DNA of 25,000 nt from Stramonita haemastoma (GCA_030674155.1 CM060317.1:39887395-39912394), one strand, 5' to 3'. Numbered from the stretch's first letter, positions 12,623-21,734 are shown. Numbers and translations: made by a program. Notes: generated by a model from the sequence alone, not told the origin.

Positions 12623-12709
12623 CTTGATGCTGCAGGTATTCTATGCAACAGGTCTGCTTTTCCACAGGTCCACTTTGTGACAGGTCCGCTATGTCACAAG
12701 CCCACTATT
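12619..12709 (+). repeat. Degenerate right edge of the minisatellite, array-A type
   Basis: Decayed units such as CCACAGGTCCACTTTGTGAC and AGGTCCGCTATGTCAC resemble array A rather than the adjacent array B. Confidence 0.75.
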
Positions 12710-13039
12710 TACTTCGTGTGCGTGTGCGCGCGCGCGTGCGTGCGTGCATGTGTTTGGGGGGTGAAAAGGGGAAAGTAAGCCTTACTGAATACATTTTTTA
12801 ATTTGTTTAGTTTTGTTTTCAAATTCACAGCATTTATCTTTTGCCTTTAAGATGGCACAAAATGGACCCTCATCGTCACATAGATTATACCCGTCTGAAG
12901 GAAGCAAAAAGCTATGTAATTACTTGCAAGGTTTTTTGTGGTGTTTTTCTTCTCTTTCTTACCCAGCTGGGGCTCTCCTGTTCACCAACGGTCAGTCTTT
13001 TGTAGATCTGCAACCGTTGTTGCTCACCATTCAGGTAGC
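12710..13039. other. Non-coding sequence between minisatellite and SINE
   Basis: GT/CG run at 12717-12752, a G run at 12756, then ordinary sequence that may include a further diverged part of the SINE at 13040 (its 3' limit is uncertain). Confidence 0.4.
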
Positions 13040-13362
13040 CCTCTCCCGATTTGGGGATGATGTCTGTGAACACGACACAAGTGTGCATGCACGTTTTTAT
13101 AGGATTTACTTTTTGCCGTCCGTTCTTACCGGCACGAATGGCCGGCCTACTCTTCCAAACAGGCAGAACAGGTTTCAACGTGTGCGCAAGATGTTCTGCG
13201 CCATTTTGGATTACAGTTTCAACCAAAGAGCTTTAGGGTGTGTGGAGTCGGTACTGATGTAAGCTTCAGGGGAAAGAACCCCCTTGAACGGGCGTCTCAG
13301 TGGTGGCTTGGACCCAGTCCCTCAAATTGCGAGCACAACGCTCTATCCCCTAGGCTACCTCC
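13040..13362 (-). mobile_element. Near full-length SINE with tRNA-like head
   Basis: The minus-strand head reads GGTAGCCTAGGGGATAGAGC, then GCTCGCAATTTGAGGGACTG and GGTCCAAGCC (degraded B box). The core has GGCGCAGAACATCTTGCGCA and CACGTTGAAACC. The 3' part has CATGCACACTTGTGTCGTGT and an end near 13042 (CCCCAAATCGGGAGAG). The 3' part matches the copy at 18046-18360. Confidence 0.7.
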
Positions 13363-13400
13363 CCTCTCCACCCTCCACTTGTGGGTTTGATCCTCTCTTA

Positions 13401-13473
<73 letters not shown>

Positions 13474-13487
13474 TACACACTGACGCA

Positions 13488-13542
<55 letters not shown>

Positions 13543-13560
13543 AGACATACATACACACAC
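13401..13560 (+). repeat. AC microsatellites
   Basis: AC repeats at 13401-13468 and 13489-13560 with a short GTGCGTACACACTGACGCAG interruption. Confidence 0.97.
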
Positions 13561-13653
13561 ATTTTGAGATCGCAACAACATAAAAATTAGATAAAGGAGT
13601 TTAATGAGTTGTTCAGAGAAGACATGATTACAGAAAAATGCGCAACCCCTCCC

Positions 13654-13654
<1 letters not shown>

Positions 13655-13684
<30 letters not shown>

Positions 13685-13740
13685 AGCACCCCAAGTGAGT
13701 TAAAATGATAAGCACCAAACACACACACAACACACACACA

Positions 13741-13785
<45 letters not shown>
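13655..13785 (+). repeat. AC microsatellites
   Basis: AC repeats at 13658-13684 and 13720-13784. The sequence between carries no gene. Confidence 0.95.
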
Positions 13786-13786
<1 letters not shown>

Positions 13787-14048
13787 ATTCACTCATCACT
13801 CACTCGCTCACACACACAAAACAAGGTGTTAAAATGTTATATAAGCACCAGTTCTGAAATTACAGTGGTCATGAGCCCAGAGCTCAACAATATTACCCTC
13901 CCCCCTCAACACACACACCAATAAAAAGGACAACCCCTCCCCCAACACACACACCAATAAAAAGCCCCTTCCCCCTCCCCCCCCCCCCCCCCCCACACAC
14001 ACAAATAACATCAAAAAGAAAAATAGCTTCAAAGCATTCACATAAACC

Positions 14049-14050
<2 letters not shown>
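13786..14050. other. Non-coding sequence with C-runs
   Basis: CCCCTCCCCC-like stretches at 13896-13995, including a run of about 18 C at 13977-13994, and short CACACACC motifs repeated at 13909, 13946 and 13994. No gene. Confidence 0.5.

Positions 14051-14121
<71 letters not shown>
14051..14121 (+). repeat. AC microsatellite
   Basis: About 35 AC units. Confidence 0.97.
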
Positions 14122-14125
<4 letters not shown>

Positions 14126-14517
14126 ACAATAAAAACAACATCAAACAGGCAAACTATCAAACCAAAAAAACCCACCCATCACAATACTCCAAAGTTTGAT
14201 ACATTTTTATCCCTGTCAAAAACCGAAAAACGAGCAGAATTTGCAACCTCTACCTATATAATACTCAGACCACACACACACACTGGTTAATGCTATGCTT
14301 GACAAGAAAATAACATCGTAATGGTTCTGACTGTTTTCTTAAATTCATATGGGATTTTTTGTTTTGTTTTGTTTTTGCTTTGTCTGGGTTTGTAATAGTA
14401 GTGGTGGGTCGAATCATTTTGATCCAAAAAGTTTTTCCTGACTGTTCAACCCTACTCTTGTAAACTGTATGAAACAGATGGGGTAATCACAGAAAGGTAA
14501 CAAAACAATGCATACTC
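14122..14517. other. Non-coding sequence downstream of the RING gene
   Basis: AT-rich, a short AC run at 14271-14282 and a TTTTG run at 14359-14375. No gene recognised. Confidence 0.5.
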
Positions 14518-14523
14518 TTTATT
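14518..14523 (-). promoter_or_regulatory. Candidate polyadenylation signal AATAAA for the RING gene
   Basis: TTTATT on the plus strand reads AATAAA on the minus strand, about 490 bases downstream of the RING gene stop codon. It is the first canonical signal I noticed on that strand. The interval between stop and signal has no coding pattern and would be the 3' UTR. Confidence 0.45.
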
Positions 14524-15009
14524 ACTTAATTCAACAAGCAGCACCAAAATCAGCATTCTACACAATTCTGCTGTAAATATCAAAAATAACATTTCTCAAA
14601 GTAACTGCCAACGTGATTTTAGAATCTCCAAAGTAGCAATTGTACAATAAAATTCAGATCCTGAATTCAACCCATGCACCCAATCATCTGTAAAGATGTC
14701 AAATGTTTTGGCTATAAGTTCCAATTAGTTCTTTTTCCATCATAAGCCAGACACCAATAACCTTTTTAGCGATGTAATCAACGTTAAACTGTAACGTTAA
14801 ACGTTTCCATGTGCTCCCACATGTTGGTACATTGATGAAACATCAATCATTTCATCAAACATCAATAATTTCACCAATCTGGCAGATGTGCGCAAATGAC
14901 GCATATCTCATCCTCCCCAGACATTTTGTGTGACAGACCAGAAAACTCGCAAAACCGTCATAGTAACCCTTTAAGCAACAGCACACTGCTAGCACCCCTC
15001 TTCCCTGCC
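14518..15009 (-). other. Probable 3' UTR of the RING gene
   Basis: AT-rich non-coding sequence after the RING stop codon. It holds a perfect 9-bp inverted repeat (14832-14840 with 14850-14858, 9-base loop) and a 13-bp-spaced pair of AACGTTAAAC at 14780 and 14793. The extent rests on the candidate poly-A signal only. Confidence 0.4.
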
Positions 15010-16052
15010 TCATCTCTCTGCCCCCACAGCCGGCAGGAGGTCCGTTTTGCACAGAGGGCAGTGGGGGTTGGCGGCCAGCACGGGCCGCAGACACTTGCCG
15101 TGGAAGAGGTGGCGGCGGCAGGGAGCGATGCGCGCCGAGCCCATGGCGCTGAGACACACGGCGCACACGTCGTCATACCCCCTCAGCTCACCCCGGGTGG
15201 CGCGCTGCAGGCCCCGCAGACGGCTCAGCTCGGGCAGCACGTGCAGCGTCAGCAGCACGTACAGGTCCATGACGGCCACCAGCGCGTTGAGCAGCGTCAG
15301 CAGGACGGCCAGCAGGGAGCCCCCCTCGGCCAGCAGGGAGCCCAGCACCAGCATGGACACCAGCAGGTCTGTGGCCACCAGGCAGCCCTGCATCAGCTCC
15401 CCCTCGAAGCCCTCCAGCCAGTCCACCTGCACGTGCTTCACGCAGGTCTTGCAGTGCTGCAGCAGGTCCGTGTCGCTGCACACGCTGAAGACCAGCAGGG
15501 CCAGCAGGGGCCACAGCCCCAGGCACCCCGCGCAGTCATACAGGCTGACTGCCACCACCGCCACTCTGCTCAGCCCGCTGAGGAAGGCCGGGGACCGCGG
15601 AGACAGCGGGAGCGCTTCAGACTGGGGAGAGAAGAGCAGAGCCAGGAAGGCGAGGAGGCAGCGCACCCCGGAAAACCACAGGACGAAGGTGAAGGCTTTC
15701 ATCACCAGGCTGTGGCGGCAGTGGCGGGACAGCAGGAGCACCCAGAGGAACAGGCTCTGCCTCAACACGGACGGCACCTCCAGCACGAAGCCCCGCCCGC
15801 TGCCCTCCGCCCAGCCAACAAAGAGCAGCACCACGTGCAGGGCGTCCTGGTGAGGCACCATGCGGAGCACGAGCAGCGCGGGGGACAGCACGCACTGGCT
15901 GATCTGGGTCAGCAAGGTCAGGGTCAGCTGCGGCCACCAGCGGGCCAGCAGGAGGAGGAGGCCCAGCGCGGCGCAGAGCAGGCCGAGTGCCGTCACCAGC
16001 CAGCCCCCCACACAGCCATCCACCACCCGGGTCACCACGGCCACCAGCAACA
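15010..16052 (-). CDS. Last coding exon of a TRC8/RNF139-RNF145-like multi-pass RING-H2 E3 ubiquitin ligase (5' part missing)
   Basis: The reading frame encodes about 347 residues. Counting from an upstream in-frame Met at 16104, hydrophobic segments lie near residues 16-55, 61-83, 88-98, 116-126, 135-158, 173-209, 238-258 and 263-291. A C-terminal RING-H2 follows, with zinc ligands C314, C317, C329, H332, H335, C338, C349 and C352 (DNA 15049-15165). The frame stops at TGA 15010-15012, leaving only 12 residues after the last cysteine. A membrane-embedded N-terminus plus C-terminal RING-H2 is the layout of ER E3 ligases such as TRC8/RNF139 and RNF145, which work in sterol regulation and ER-associated degradation; that role here is inference. 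The tryptophan after the sixth ligand in those proteins appears to be replaced (CLRPVL). Relatives are roughly 650 residues, so upstream exons are missing. The exon is far richer in GC than its flanks. The Met at 16104 is probably intronic; the exon more likely begins at a splice acceptor near 16053. Protein-coding and RING: very likely. TRC8 family: likely. Confidence 0.8.
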
Positions 16053-16074
16053 CTGCAACAGGGGTCAGGTCAGA
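16053..16074 (-). other. Predicted 3' splice site upstream of the RING exon
   Basis: Read on the minus strand, a pyrimidine-rich stretch (CTGACCTGACCCCTGTTGCAG minus its first base) ends in AG at 16053-16054, so the exon would start at 16052 in phase 1. A second candidate AG at 16075-16076 would start the exon at 16074 in phase 0, but it has a poorer pyrimidine tract. Hydrophobic coding character begins right after the first site, which I prefer. I saw no candidate upstream exon in the rest of the window. Confidence 0.5.
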
Positions 16075-16363
16075 CTGTAAGACACGTTTTGTTGTATCAG
16101 GCACACAATGAGTCTGTCTGTCTGTCCGTCTGTCTCATGTTCAGTTCTATTGGGGCTTTTGCGTTGGTCAAATACACATTAATTTATCTCTCTTCTTTAC
16201 ATCAGCATATCAACAGCTAATGTCCCACATGGGGTGACCCAGGAGGACTATAAGCCCTAGATATACCCTCTTCTTTAAATCAGAGGTTGAACGTTTGTTG
16301 TTGATGTTGTTGTAGTGTTTTTTTTGTGTGTTTTCTTTTTCTTTCTTGTTTTGTTGATAGTTC
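16075..16363. other. Putative intron upstream of the RING exon
   Basis: AT-rich sequence with a short TCTG run at 16111-16135, no coding pattern and a T-rich stretch just before a LINE 3' tail. If the splice acceptor near 16053 is right, this is intron of the minus-strand RING gene. Confidence 0.4.
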
Positions 16364-16436
16364 CTAGTCAGGGCAAGTGCCGGATGAAAGAAGTATGTGA
16401 CTGCTTACCTGTAACCCTTGAAAACTAAAGATCATT
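16364..16436 (+). mobile_element. LINE 3' terminus, copy 3 of 3
   Basis: TAGTCAGGGCAAGTGCCGGA, then TGAAAGAAGTATGTGACTGC and TTACCTGTAACCCTTGAAAA, followed by CTAAAGATCATT. It is the plus-strand equivalent of the 502-570 copy and runs straight into a TCTG microsatellite. The T-rich sequence before it (16300-16360) probably belongs to the same 3' UTR. Confidence 0.7.
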
Positions 16437-16552
16437 CTCTGTCTGTCTGTCTGTCTGTCTGTCTCTATCTGTCTGTCTGCCTGTCTGTCTGTCTGTGCCT
16501 GTGTCTGTGTGTGTCTCTCTGTCTTTCTGTCTGTCTGTGTGTCTGTCTTATT
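16437..16552 (+). repeat. TCTG microsatellite
   Basis: TCTG units with TCTC and TGTC variants, starting directly after a LINE 3' terminus. Confidence 0.95.
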
Positions 16553-16742
16553 ATTTGATGATAGTATTGTGATTATGTCTGCTGCAACATCTATTGCTGA
16601 AGAATAGAAACCACAATCATAGCTAAACACCAATAAGTTTAATATTTTGTGATACAACTACAGACACATTTTGCATTGCTGTAATCTTCAGCAAGAATAC
16701 TTATTGAAATTTTCCAATAGAATTAGATTGGATGGTCGATTG

Positions 16743-17178
16743 GTGGATCGATGGTCTAGAGGTAACGCACCCGCCTGGAAAGCGAAAAGTGCGGGTTTCA
16801 AGTGTGTGGTGGTTCGATCCCTGTTTGTGCCCGAAACTTTCCCCCAGCCACTAGACCGTGAGTGGTGGTCTGGGTGCTAGTCTTTGGGATGATAAACCGA
16901 AGTCCCGTGTGCAATACTGATTTAGTGCACATAAATGAACCCACGGCAAGAAGACAGTTGTCCCTGGTAAAATTCTTTAGAAAAAGCCACTCTGATAGGA
17001 AACCAAATACATATATGCGAACAGGCAAAGAAAAAATAATAGGTGGCATTGCTCTTGTGGCGACGCGGTCTCTCCGAGGAGAACCGCCCGAATTTCACAC
17101 AGAGAAATCTGCCCTGACTTATAGTGGTATACAGCACAATACAATACAATACAATACAATACAATACAATACAATACA
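16743..17178 (+). mobile_element. Full-length tRNA-derived SINE with an ACAAT tail
   Basis: Polymerase III A-box-like GGTCTAGAGGTAACGC at 16753 and B-box GGTTCGATCCC at 16810 mark the tRNA-like head. The core reads TCTTTGGGATGATAAACCGA, AGTCCCGTGTGCA and GAACCCACGGCAAGAAGACA. The body continues through GGCGACGCGGTCTCTCCGAG and CGAATTTCACACAGAGAAAT. The copy ends in a run of ACAAT units (17136-17178). It resembles a SINE type that I recall as widespread in molluscs. Confidence 0.8.
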
Positions 17179-17797
17179 ACATTCTAGAATGTTCTTGGTG
17201 TTGTTCAAGTTGTTTATTGTTTTATGCTGTTTATCCTTGTCATCTTGTGTTTAGTTTGTAGCTGAGTTTACGCCAGTCGTATCCGTTTAGATCTATAAAG
17301 AGCTCCGTTCTTTTAATTATGTTAAATGCATAATGTAGTGTCTCCTGTATGTAATTGTGTTCACAGAAGAAAGTAGCGTTTTTGTGGGGAAAAGAGTCTG
17401 TCAAAAAGAGAGAAAAAATACTGTGTGCGTACACTGAAAATACCCCAAATGCTGCACAGAGGATGGGAGATAACCTGCATCAAAGGTAAGAACTTCATTT
17501 CCTCAAATTTACCCGAGTTATCCCCTCATCTTTACTCTTGCCTTGATGAGCTCTCTGGTTTCTGCATGCACGCTCTCTGTCTGTCTTGTCTGTCTCACTC
17601 CCCTCTCTAGCTATATCACTGAATTACTTACCTGATTGCCACTGTAATCAATGGAGTCCATGCATACAGGTGTGCGTATACATGCTTATGTACCCATAAA
17701 ATAAGTATGTCATATTTTTGGCTTTATTGATTTTTTGAATTGCTTGTAAATTCATATCTTTCTAGCCAATGGTTTTAAAACATTGCATTTATTGGTG
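17179..17797. other. Non-repetitive sequence without a recognised gene
   Basis: AT-rich; short TCTG run at 17575-17595. I saw no coding pattern on either strand. Confidence 0.5.
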
Positions 17798-18001
17798 AGT
17801 GTGTGTGTGTGTGTGGGGGGGGGGGTGGTGGTGGTGGTGGTGGTGGTGGTGGTGGTGAGTGTGAGTGTGTGTGTGTGAATGTGAGTGTGTCACTGTGTGT
17901 GTGTGTGCTTGTGTGTGCTTGTGTGTGTGTGTGTTTGTGTGTGTGCGTGTGTGTGTGTGTGTGTGCTTGTGTGCTTGTGTGTGAGTGTGTGTGTGTGTGT
18001 T
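17798..18001 (+). repeat. GT / GGT microsatellite
   Basis: GT run, G run at 17815-17825, GGT units at 17826-17858, then GT repeats with GCTT interruptions to 18000. Confidence 0.95.
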
Positions 18002-18045
18002 TATATATATTTTTTATGCTTTTATTTTGAGGATAATAGGCAGGA

Positions 18046-18360
18046 CGGTGGCAGGATGGTTAAGACGTTCGCCTGCCAATATGTAAATCGTGAGTTTCTG
18101 GGTTCGTACCCAGCCTCGCCCTTTCTTCCCAGTTTGACGAAAAAATCGAACTGAATGTCAAAGTCATTCGGATGAGACTCGAAACCGAGGCCCCGCCCGT
18201 GTGCGAATGCACGCAGAACATCTTGCACTCACGTTAAAATCCCGTTCCACCTTTCGGAAGAGTAGGCCATTGTGTGCCGGTAGGATGACAAAATTATAAC
18301 AAACCAGCATGCACACAGGTGTCGTGTTTAGACACCATCCCTAAGGAAAAATCGGAGAGT
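18046..18360 (+). mobile_element. Near full-length tRNA-derived SINE
   Basis: The head reads GGCAGGATGGTTAAGACG with a B box at GGGTTCGTACCCAGC. Next come CCCTTTCTTCCCAGTTTGAC, the core GATGAGACTCGAAACCGAGG, GCACGCAGAACATCTTGCAC, and a 3' part with CATGCACACAGGTGTCGTGT and GACACCATCCCTAAGG. The head equals the 3472 copy; the tail equals the 13040 copy. Confidence 0.75.
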
Positions 18361-18609
18361 TGGAGTCCCAGAGCGGCTCGGGGCTGTAGGTATATGGCAA
18401 CGTTCTGGTGGCTCCTGCGACGGTACTGGAACCATTCGTATCGGTCAATTTTCTTCCAATGGATCATTCCAGTGTCGTGGAGAGGGGGGGTCTGCTGCAT
18501 AGGTAACAGCTTGCCCTCCATACATACTTGCCCAGGCTTTGCGCTCTAAAGACTAGAGCGCAACTCCATAGTCTTCCGAGACTGATGAGTGCCTACTATA
18601 TAAACTACT

Positions 18610-18789
18610 AATGGGATAAGCACTCATGCGCTTTTTTTTCATCCAGTCTCCATGTGTATGTAGTTGTGTAAGTATTGTCACCTGTTCCCACCGGCACACA
18701 ATGTGCTGGTGAACAGATGACATTTCCAAAACTGCATACACACGGGGACTGGATGTTAAAAATCACAAGAGTGCTTATTCCATTATCTC
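18610..18789. repeat. Palindromic pair of SINE 3' ends
   Basis: The left arm (18610-18700, minus orientation) and the right arm (18702-18789, plus orientation) are both 3' portions of the SINE seen at 22998: GGTGAACAGATGACATTTCC, CACACGGGGACTGGATG and GTGCTTATTCCATTATC. They meet near 18700 and form an imperfect inverted repeat of about 90 bp per arm with almost no spacer. Confidence 0.7.
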
Positions 18790-18864
18790 GATAACGAATA
18801 AATAACATAATAAATAAAATAAAATACAGAAAAGTTTAATGGAAGATAACATACAATATAATTA

Positions 18865-19121
18865 ATAAAAAATCCTACCGTACAGGAAATGCGGAACAAG
18901 GATTTAATGTCGTTGTGTGGCGCGAAGATGTTACTGTTCGTGTGTTGGGGGGGGGCGTTAGCATCACGGGGCTCGATATTGTGTAGTGCTTCCGAAAGAC
19001 TTATTGGACGAATGGAGTCACACGATGTTAACTCAGGGGAAAAATCCCCTCAACCGGGAATCGAACTCAGGTCGTCAAATTGCGAGCGCAATGTTCTGAC
19101 CTCTAGGCTATCCCGCCAGTG
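18865..19121 (-). mobile_element. SINE copy with tRNA-like head
   Basis: The minus-strand head reads GATAGCCTAGAGGTCAGAAC, TTGCGCTCGCAATTTGACGA and the B box GAGTTCGATTCCCGG, then GAGGGGATTTTTCCCCTGAG. The core is diverged (AAGTCTTTCGG, GAGCCCCGTG, AACATCTTCGCGCC) and carries a C-tract. The 3' end is lost near 18865. Confidence 0.7.
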
Positions 19122-19122
19122 T

Positions 19123-19127
19123 GTCAT

Positions 19128-19158
<31 letters not shown>

Positions 19159-19289
19159 GGTGTGTGTGGATGGTGGTGGTGTGTGTAGGGGGGGGGGGGC
19201 GGTAGCGTGTGTGTGTGTAGTGTGTGTGTGTGTGTGTGAGCGGGTGGTGTGTGTGGTGGGGGGGGGGGGGGGGGCGGGAGCGCGTGTGT

Positions 19290-19352
<63 letters not shown>

Positions 19353-19404
19353 CATGCATGCATGTATACGTGCATGTGCGAATGCGTGCGTACAACACGT
19401 AAAT
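19123..19404 (+). repeat. GT repeats with long G tracts
   Basis: GT runs alternate with G runs at 19142-19160, 19189-19199 and 19258-19274; a clean GT array spans 19290-19348. Confidence 0.95.
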
Positions 19405-19462
19405 AATAGTGATCATATGTCTTTTCTAGTCAGTGGTTTTAATAACATTGTATCCAAACATT

Positions 19463-19526
19463 GGTGTGTGTGTATGTGTGTGTATGTGTGCGTTTGCGTG
19501 TGTGCGAGCGCGCGCGTACGAGTGTG
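19463..19526 (+). repeat. GT/CG-rich simple repeat
   Basis: GTGTGTATGTGTG units and a GCGCGCGC run at 19508. Confidence 0.85.
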
Positions 19527-19639
19527 GCATGTTTGTGACATTTTTATTTGAAGTTATCATATAATGTCTGAACGAATATGAAATGTGGCTATTTCGTGTC
19601 TTTGATTATGATTCGTATCAATATGCCTGTCAGTATTGT

Positions 19640-19673
19640 AATTGCCCTTCAGGGATGATTAAAGTGTTTTTGA

Positions 19674-19677
<4 letters not shown>
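19640..19677 (+). mobile_element. Probable retroposon 3' tail before a TA array
   Basis: TTGCCCTTCAGGGATGATTA followed by AAGTGTTTTTGACTTT resembles retrotransposon 3' ends of the type GGGATGAATAAAG. The TA array starts directly after it. Confidence 0.4.

Positions 19678-19759
<82 letters not shown>
19678..19759 (+). repeat. TA microsatellite, 41 units
   Basis: Uninterrupted TA array, able to extrude a cruciform. Confidence 0.98.
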
Positions 19760-19761
<2 letters not shown>

Positions 19762-19823
19762 AAATACAACTTCCCAAAAATAAAAGAAAACACAGCCCCA
19801 AAAAATAAGGTAAAGGCACCAGC

Positions 19824-20205
19824 TGCCATGGCGCAGTGGTTAGCGCCTTGGATTTTCGACTGGAAGGTTACGGGTTCGAATCCCATAAGAGTCATAGGAA
19901 TTTTTTGGACTCCGGCCAGCTCCTACGCAGAGTGAGAGTGCTGTGGGCTCAGTGGGAATACTGGGACCACACAGTTGAGTTTCATCCACTTTACCGATAC
20001 GAATTTGAGAGAGTTGCTTAAATTACCTGACCAACACTGCAGGTGTCTTTATCTCTCTGGCCCAGTTGATGCCAGGATATACTATGATAGTAAGCGTAGA
20101 GTACAGCCCTGTCATGGAGTCTCAAAGCACATACACTTCCACAGTACCATCATTATGTCATCCTCATTACCATTGATCATCATGCCATAATTATAAAAAT
20201 AAAAA
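19824..20205 (+). mobile_element. tRNA-derived SINE of another family
   Basis: A-box-like ATGGCGCAGTGGTTAGCGCC and B box GGGTTCGAATCCC mark a tRNA-like head at about 19829-19890. The body continues (CAGCTCCTACGCAGAGTGAG, CCACTTTACCGATACGAATT, CTGGCCCAGTTGATGCCAGG) and ends in an A-rich tail near 20205. It lacks the GATGAGAC core of the other SINEs. The ORFs that cross it are not genes. Confidence 0.7.
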
Positions 20206-20215
20206 AAATTGCCTC

Positions 20216-20690
20216 TGGTTCCTGGTCCCGGTTGCTATGGTCTCATGGTGACTTCAGATCCGGTTTTACCATGCACATCTGTGCCTGTGGTGAGTTTGTG
20301 TCAAAGCCTTTTGGGTTGGAGGTTCACAGGGGATGGTCGTTAGAGGGACGTTGTGGTGGTCGCCACCTCGGGTGGGCTACTCACTCAGTCTGGCTCCGCG
20401 ACTGAGCTAATACTGTCGTTAGTATGGGGTTTAGTAGGTGGTGTCCTGCGTATGTTAGCTCAGAACAGGCACCACTGAACACCACCAAAGTGACCCAGCA
20501 GAAGTGCAGGGCCCCTCTGGCTGGTGGCTCAATGGCGGCCTGATGGTGATAGGCTCTCTGTGGACTCCCGACCCTGAGGATGAGACAGAGAATCTGGGGT
20601 ATGGCTGTGGTGGGGAGATTGAAATAAGCGGCAAGGGAAGAGCAGGACGGGGGCGTCAAAGAAGATACGGCAACAAATAAGATGATGATG
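20216..20690 (+). mobile_element. Possible retroposon body ending at an AAT array
   Basis: GC-richer sequence with no coding pattern (GGTTGCTATGGTCTCATGG, GGTCGCCACCTCGGGTGGGC, CTGGCTCCGCGACTGAGC). It runs directly into the AAT microsatellite, as retroposon tails do elsewhere in this window. I recognise no family with certainty. Confidence 0.35.
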
Positions 20691-20705
20691 ATAATAATAA
20701 TAATG

Positions 20706-20765
<60 letters not shown>
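20683..20765 (+). repeat. AAT microsatellite
   Basis: GATGATGAT followed by about 24 AAT units with one GAT. Confidence 0.95.
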
Positions 20766-20790
20766 TAAAAAAGATACAGTAAGATGAAAT

Positions 20791-21022
20791 AGAGCTGCCG
20801 CTGTAGTCTAGTGGTTAGGGCGTTGGACTCGTAATCTAAAGGTTGCGGGTTCGATCCCAGCTTTCGGCTATGGCGTTGTGCCCTTGGAAAAGGCACTTTA
20901 CGGCTATTTTCTCACCCCACCCAGGAGGGAGGGCTATGACTCAGTCGCTTAACGCCACAGAAACCGGGATAAGCACCGGCCTGATGAGCCTTAGGCTCTG
21001 GAAAGACTTTAACTTTTTTTTA
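20791..21022 (+). mobile_element. tRNA-Thr-like SINE
   Basis: The head GCCGCTGTAGTCTAGTGGTT has an anticodon-loop CTCGTAA (anticodon CGT, which would be threonine) and B box GGTTCGATCCC. Four outer acceptor-stem pairs (GCCG with CGGC) are still visible, but the rest mispairs. A body with TGCCCTTGGAAAAGGCACTT follows and ends in GGAAAGACTTTAACTTTTTT. The extended body and imperfect cloverleaf make this a SINE and not a tRNA gene. Confidence 0.75.
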
Positions 21023-21365
21023 AAGATGAAATAGAAAAGAAAAGATTTTTTTTTTAAAACAGACTAAACTACCCCCCTCCCCCCATTGTTAAATGGTCAA
21101 ACAATTGCACATGCAGGGCATAGTGCCCATTAGATCTAACGGTGGTTCAAGTCTTATTAGAGGGCGTACGCACAATGCCTAGGCTTTATCACAGTTCTTA
21201 ATTAAACCATTGACGCTGGGGGCAACAGCAAAGTGAGAGGCTGTATGATCAGTGGCTTTCTTTCACACTCATAGAATTGCACTTTACAGCTTAGTATTTA
21301 GTGATCGACTATGATTCTCTGACTAGGAGGCTTGACTTGCACAGTCCTTATGTGCTGCAGCCCAT
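21023..21365. other. Non-coding sequence without a recognised feature
   Basis: A T-run at 21045-21055 and a C-rich run at 21071-21084; otherwise ordinary sequence with no gene. Confidence 0.5.
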
Positions 21366-21545
21366 GGGGCTAGTTGGCCTTTGAAGAACATCGCCAACAC
21401 TGACTGTCCTTATGCCCTCTTGACCGAGAGTGGGGATGTACTGTGGGCAAGGCACTTCCCCTATAATCAAATTTGTGCCCAGTTTCCGAAACAGCAGCTG
21501 CCTCCTCTGCTGTTTTGGAGGTCATCGTCGAACCCGACGGACAAA
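21366..21545 (+). mobile_element. SINE-like fragment sharing a GGCAAGGCACTT core
   Basis: CTCTTGACCGAGAGTGGGGA, TGTACTGTGGGCAAGGCACT and TCGTCGAACCCGACGGAC resemble the body of a tRNA-SINE. The GGCAAGGCACTT segment parallels the core of the copy at 20791. No head is visible. Confidence 0.4.
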
Positions 21546-21734
21546 CAAAAACAAAACGCACAATTTATACTTACCGGGATAGATAAACAGTACAGTAGTA
21601 TAATACTCTTACCCTTGTATGAACGCTTGGGCATCCCAAGCAGGTATATGATATTCTTTACTCGGTCATTTCTAATGTACTCAAAACGGTCGCCACAAGC
21701 TACCTACAGAGATGATAATCATACAGGTAAACCG

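Noticed and set aside
12813..13262. 149-codon plus-strand and 104-codon minus-strand frames
   Set aside because: Mostly SINE sequence (13040-13362) and its flank; no domain.
14896..16080. 394-residue plus-strand open frame, rich in Q, H and A, and other frames across the RING exon
   Set aside because: Antisense or out-of-frame shadows of the GC-rich RING exon; no domain, and low-complexity composition.
16862..17254. 130-codon plus-strand open frame
   Set aside because: Lies inside the SINE at 16743-17178 and ends in its tail.
16743..20870. tRNA genes at about 16745, 18046, 19829 and 20793
   Set aside because: A and B boxes are present, but the acceptor stems do not close and each is followed by a SINE body.
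20381..20896. 171-codon minus-strand frame
   Set aside because: Spans an AAT array (poly-Ile) and two retroposons.
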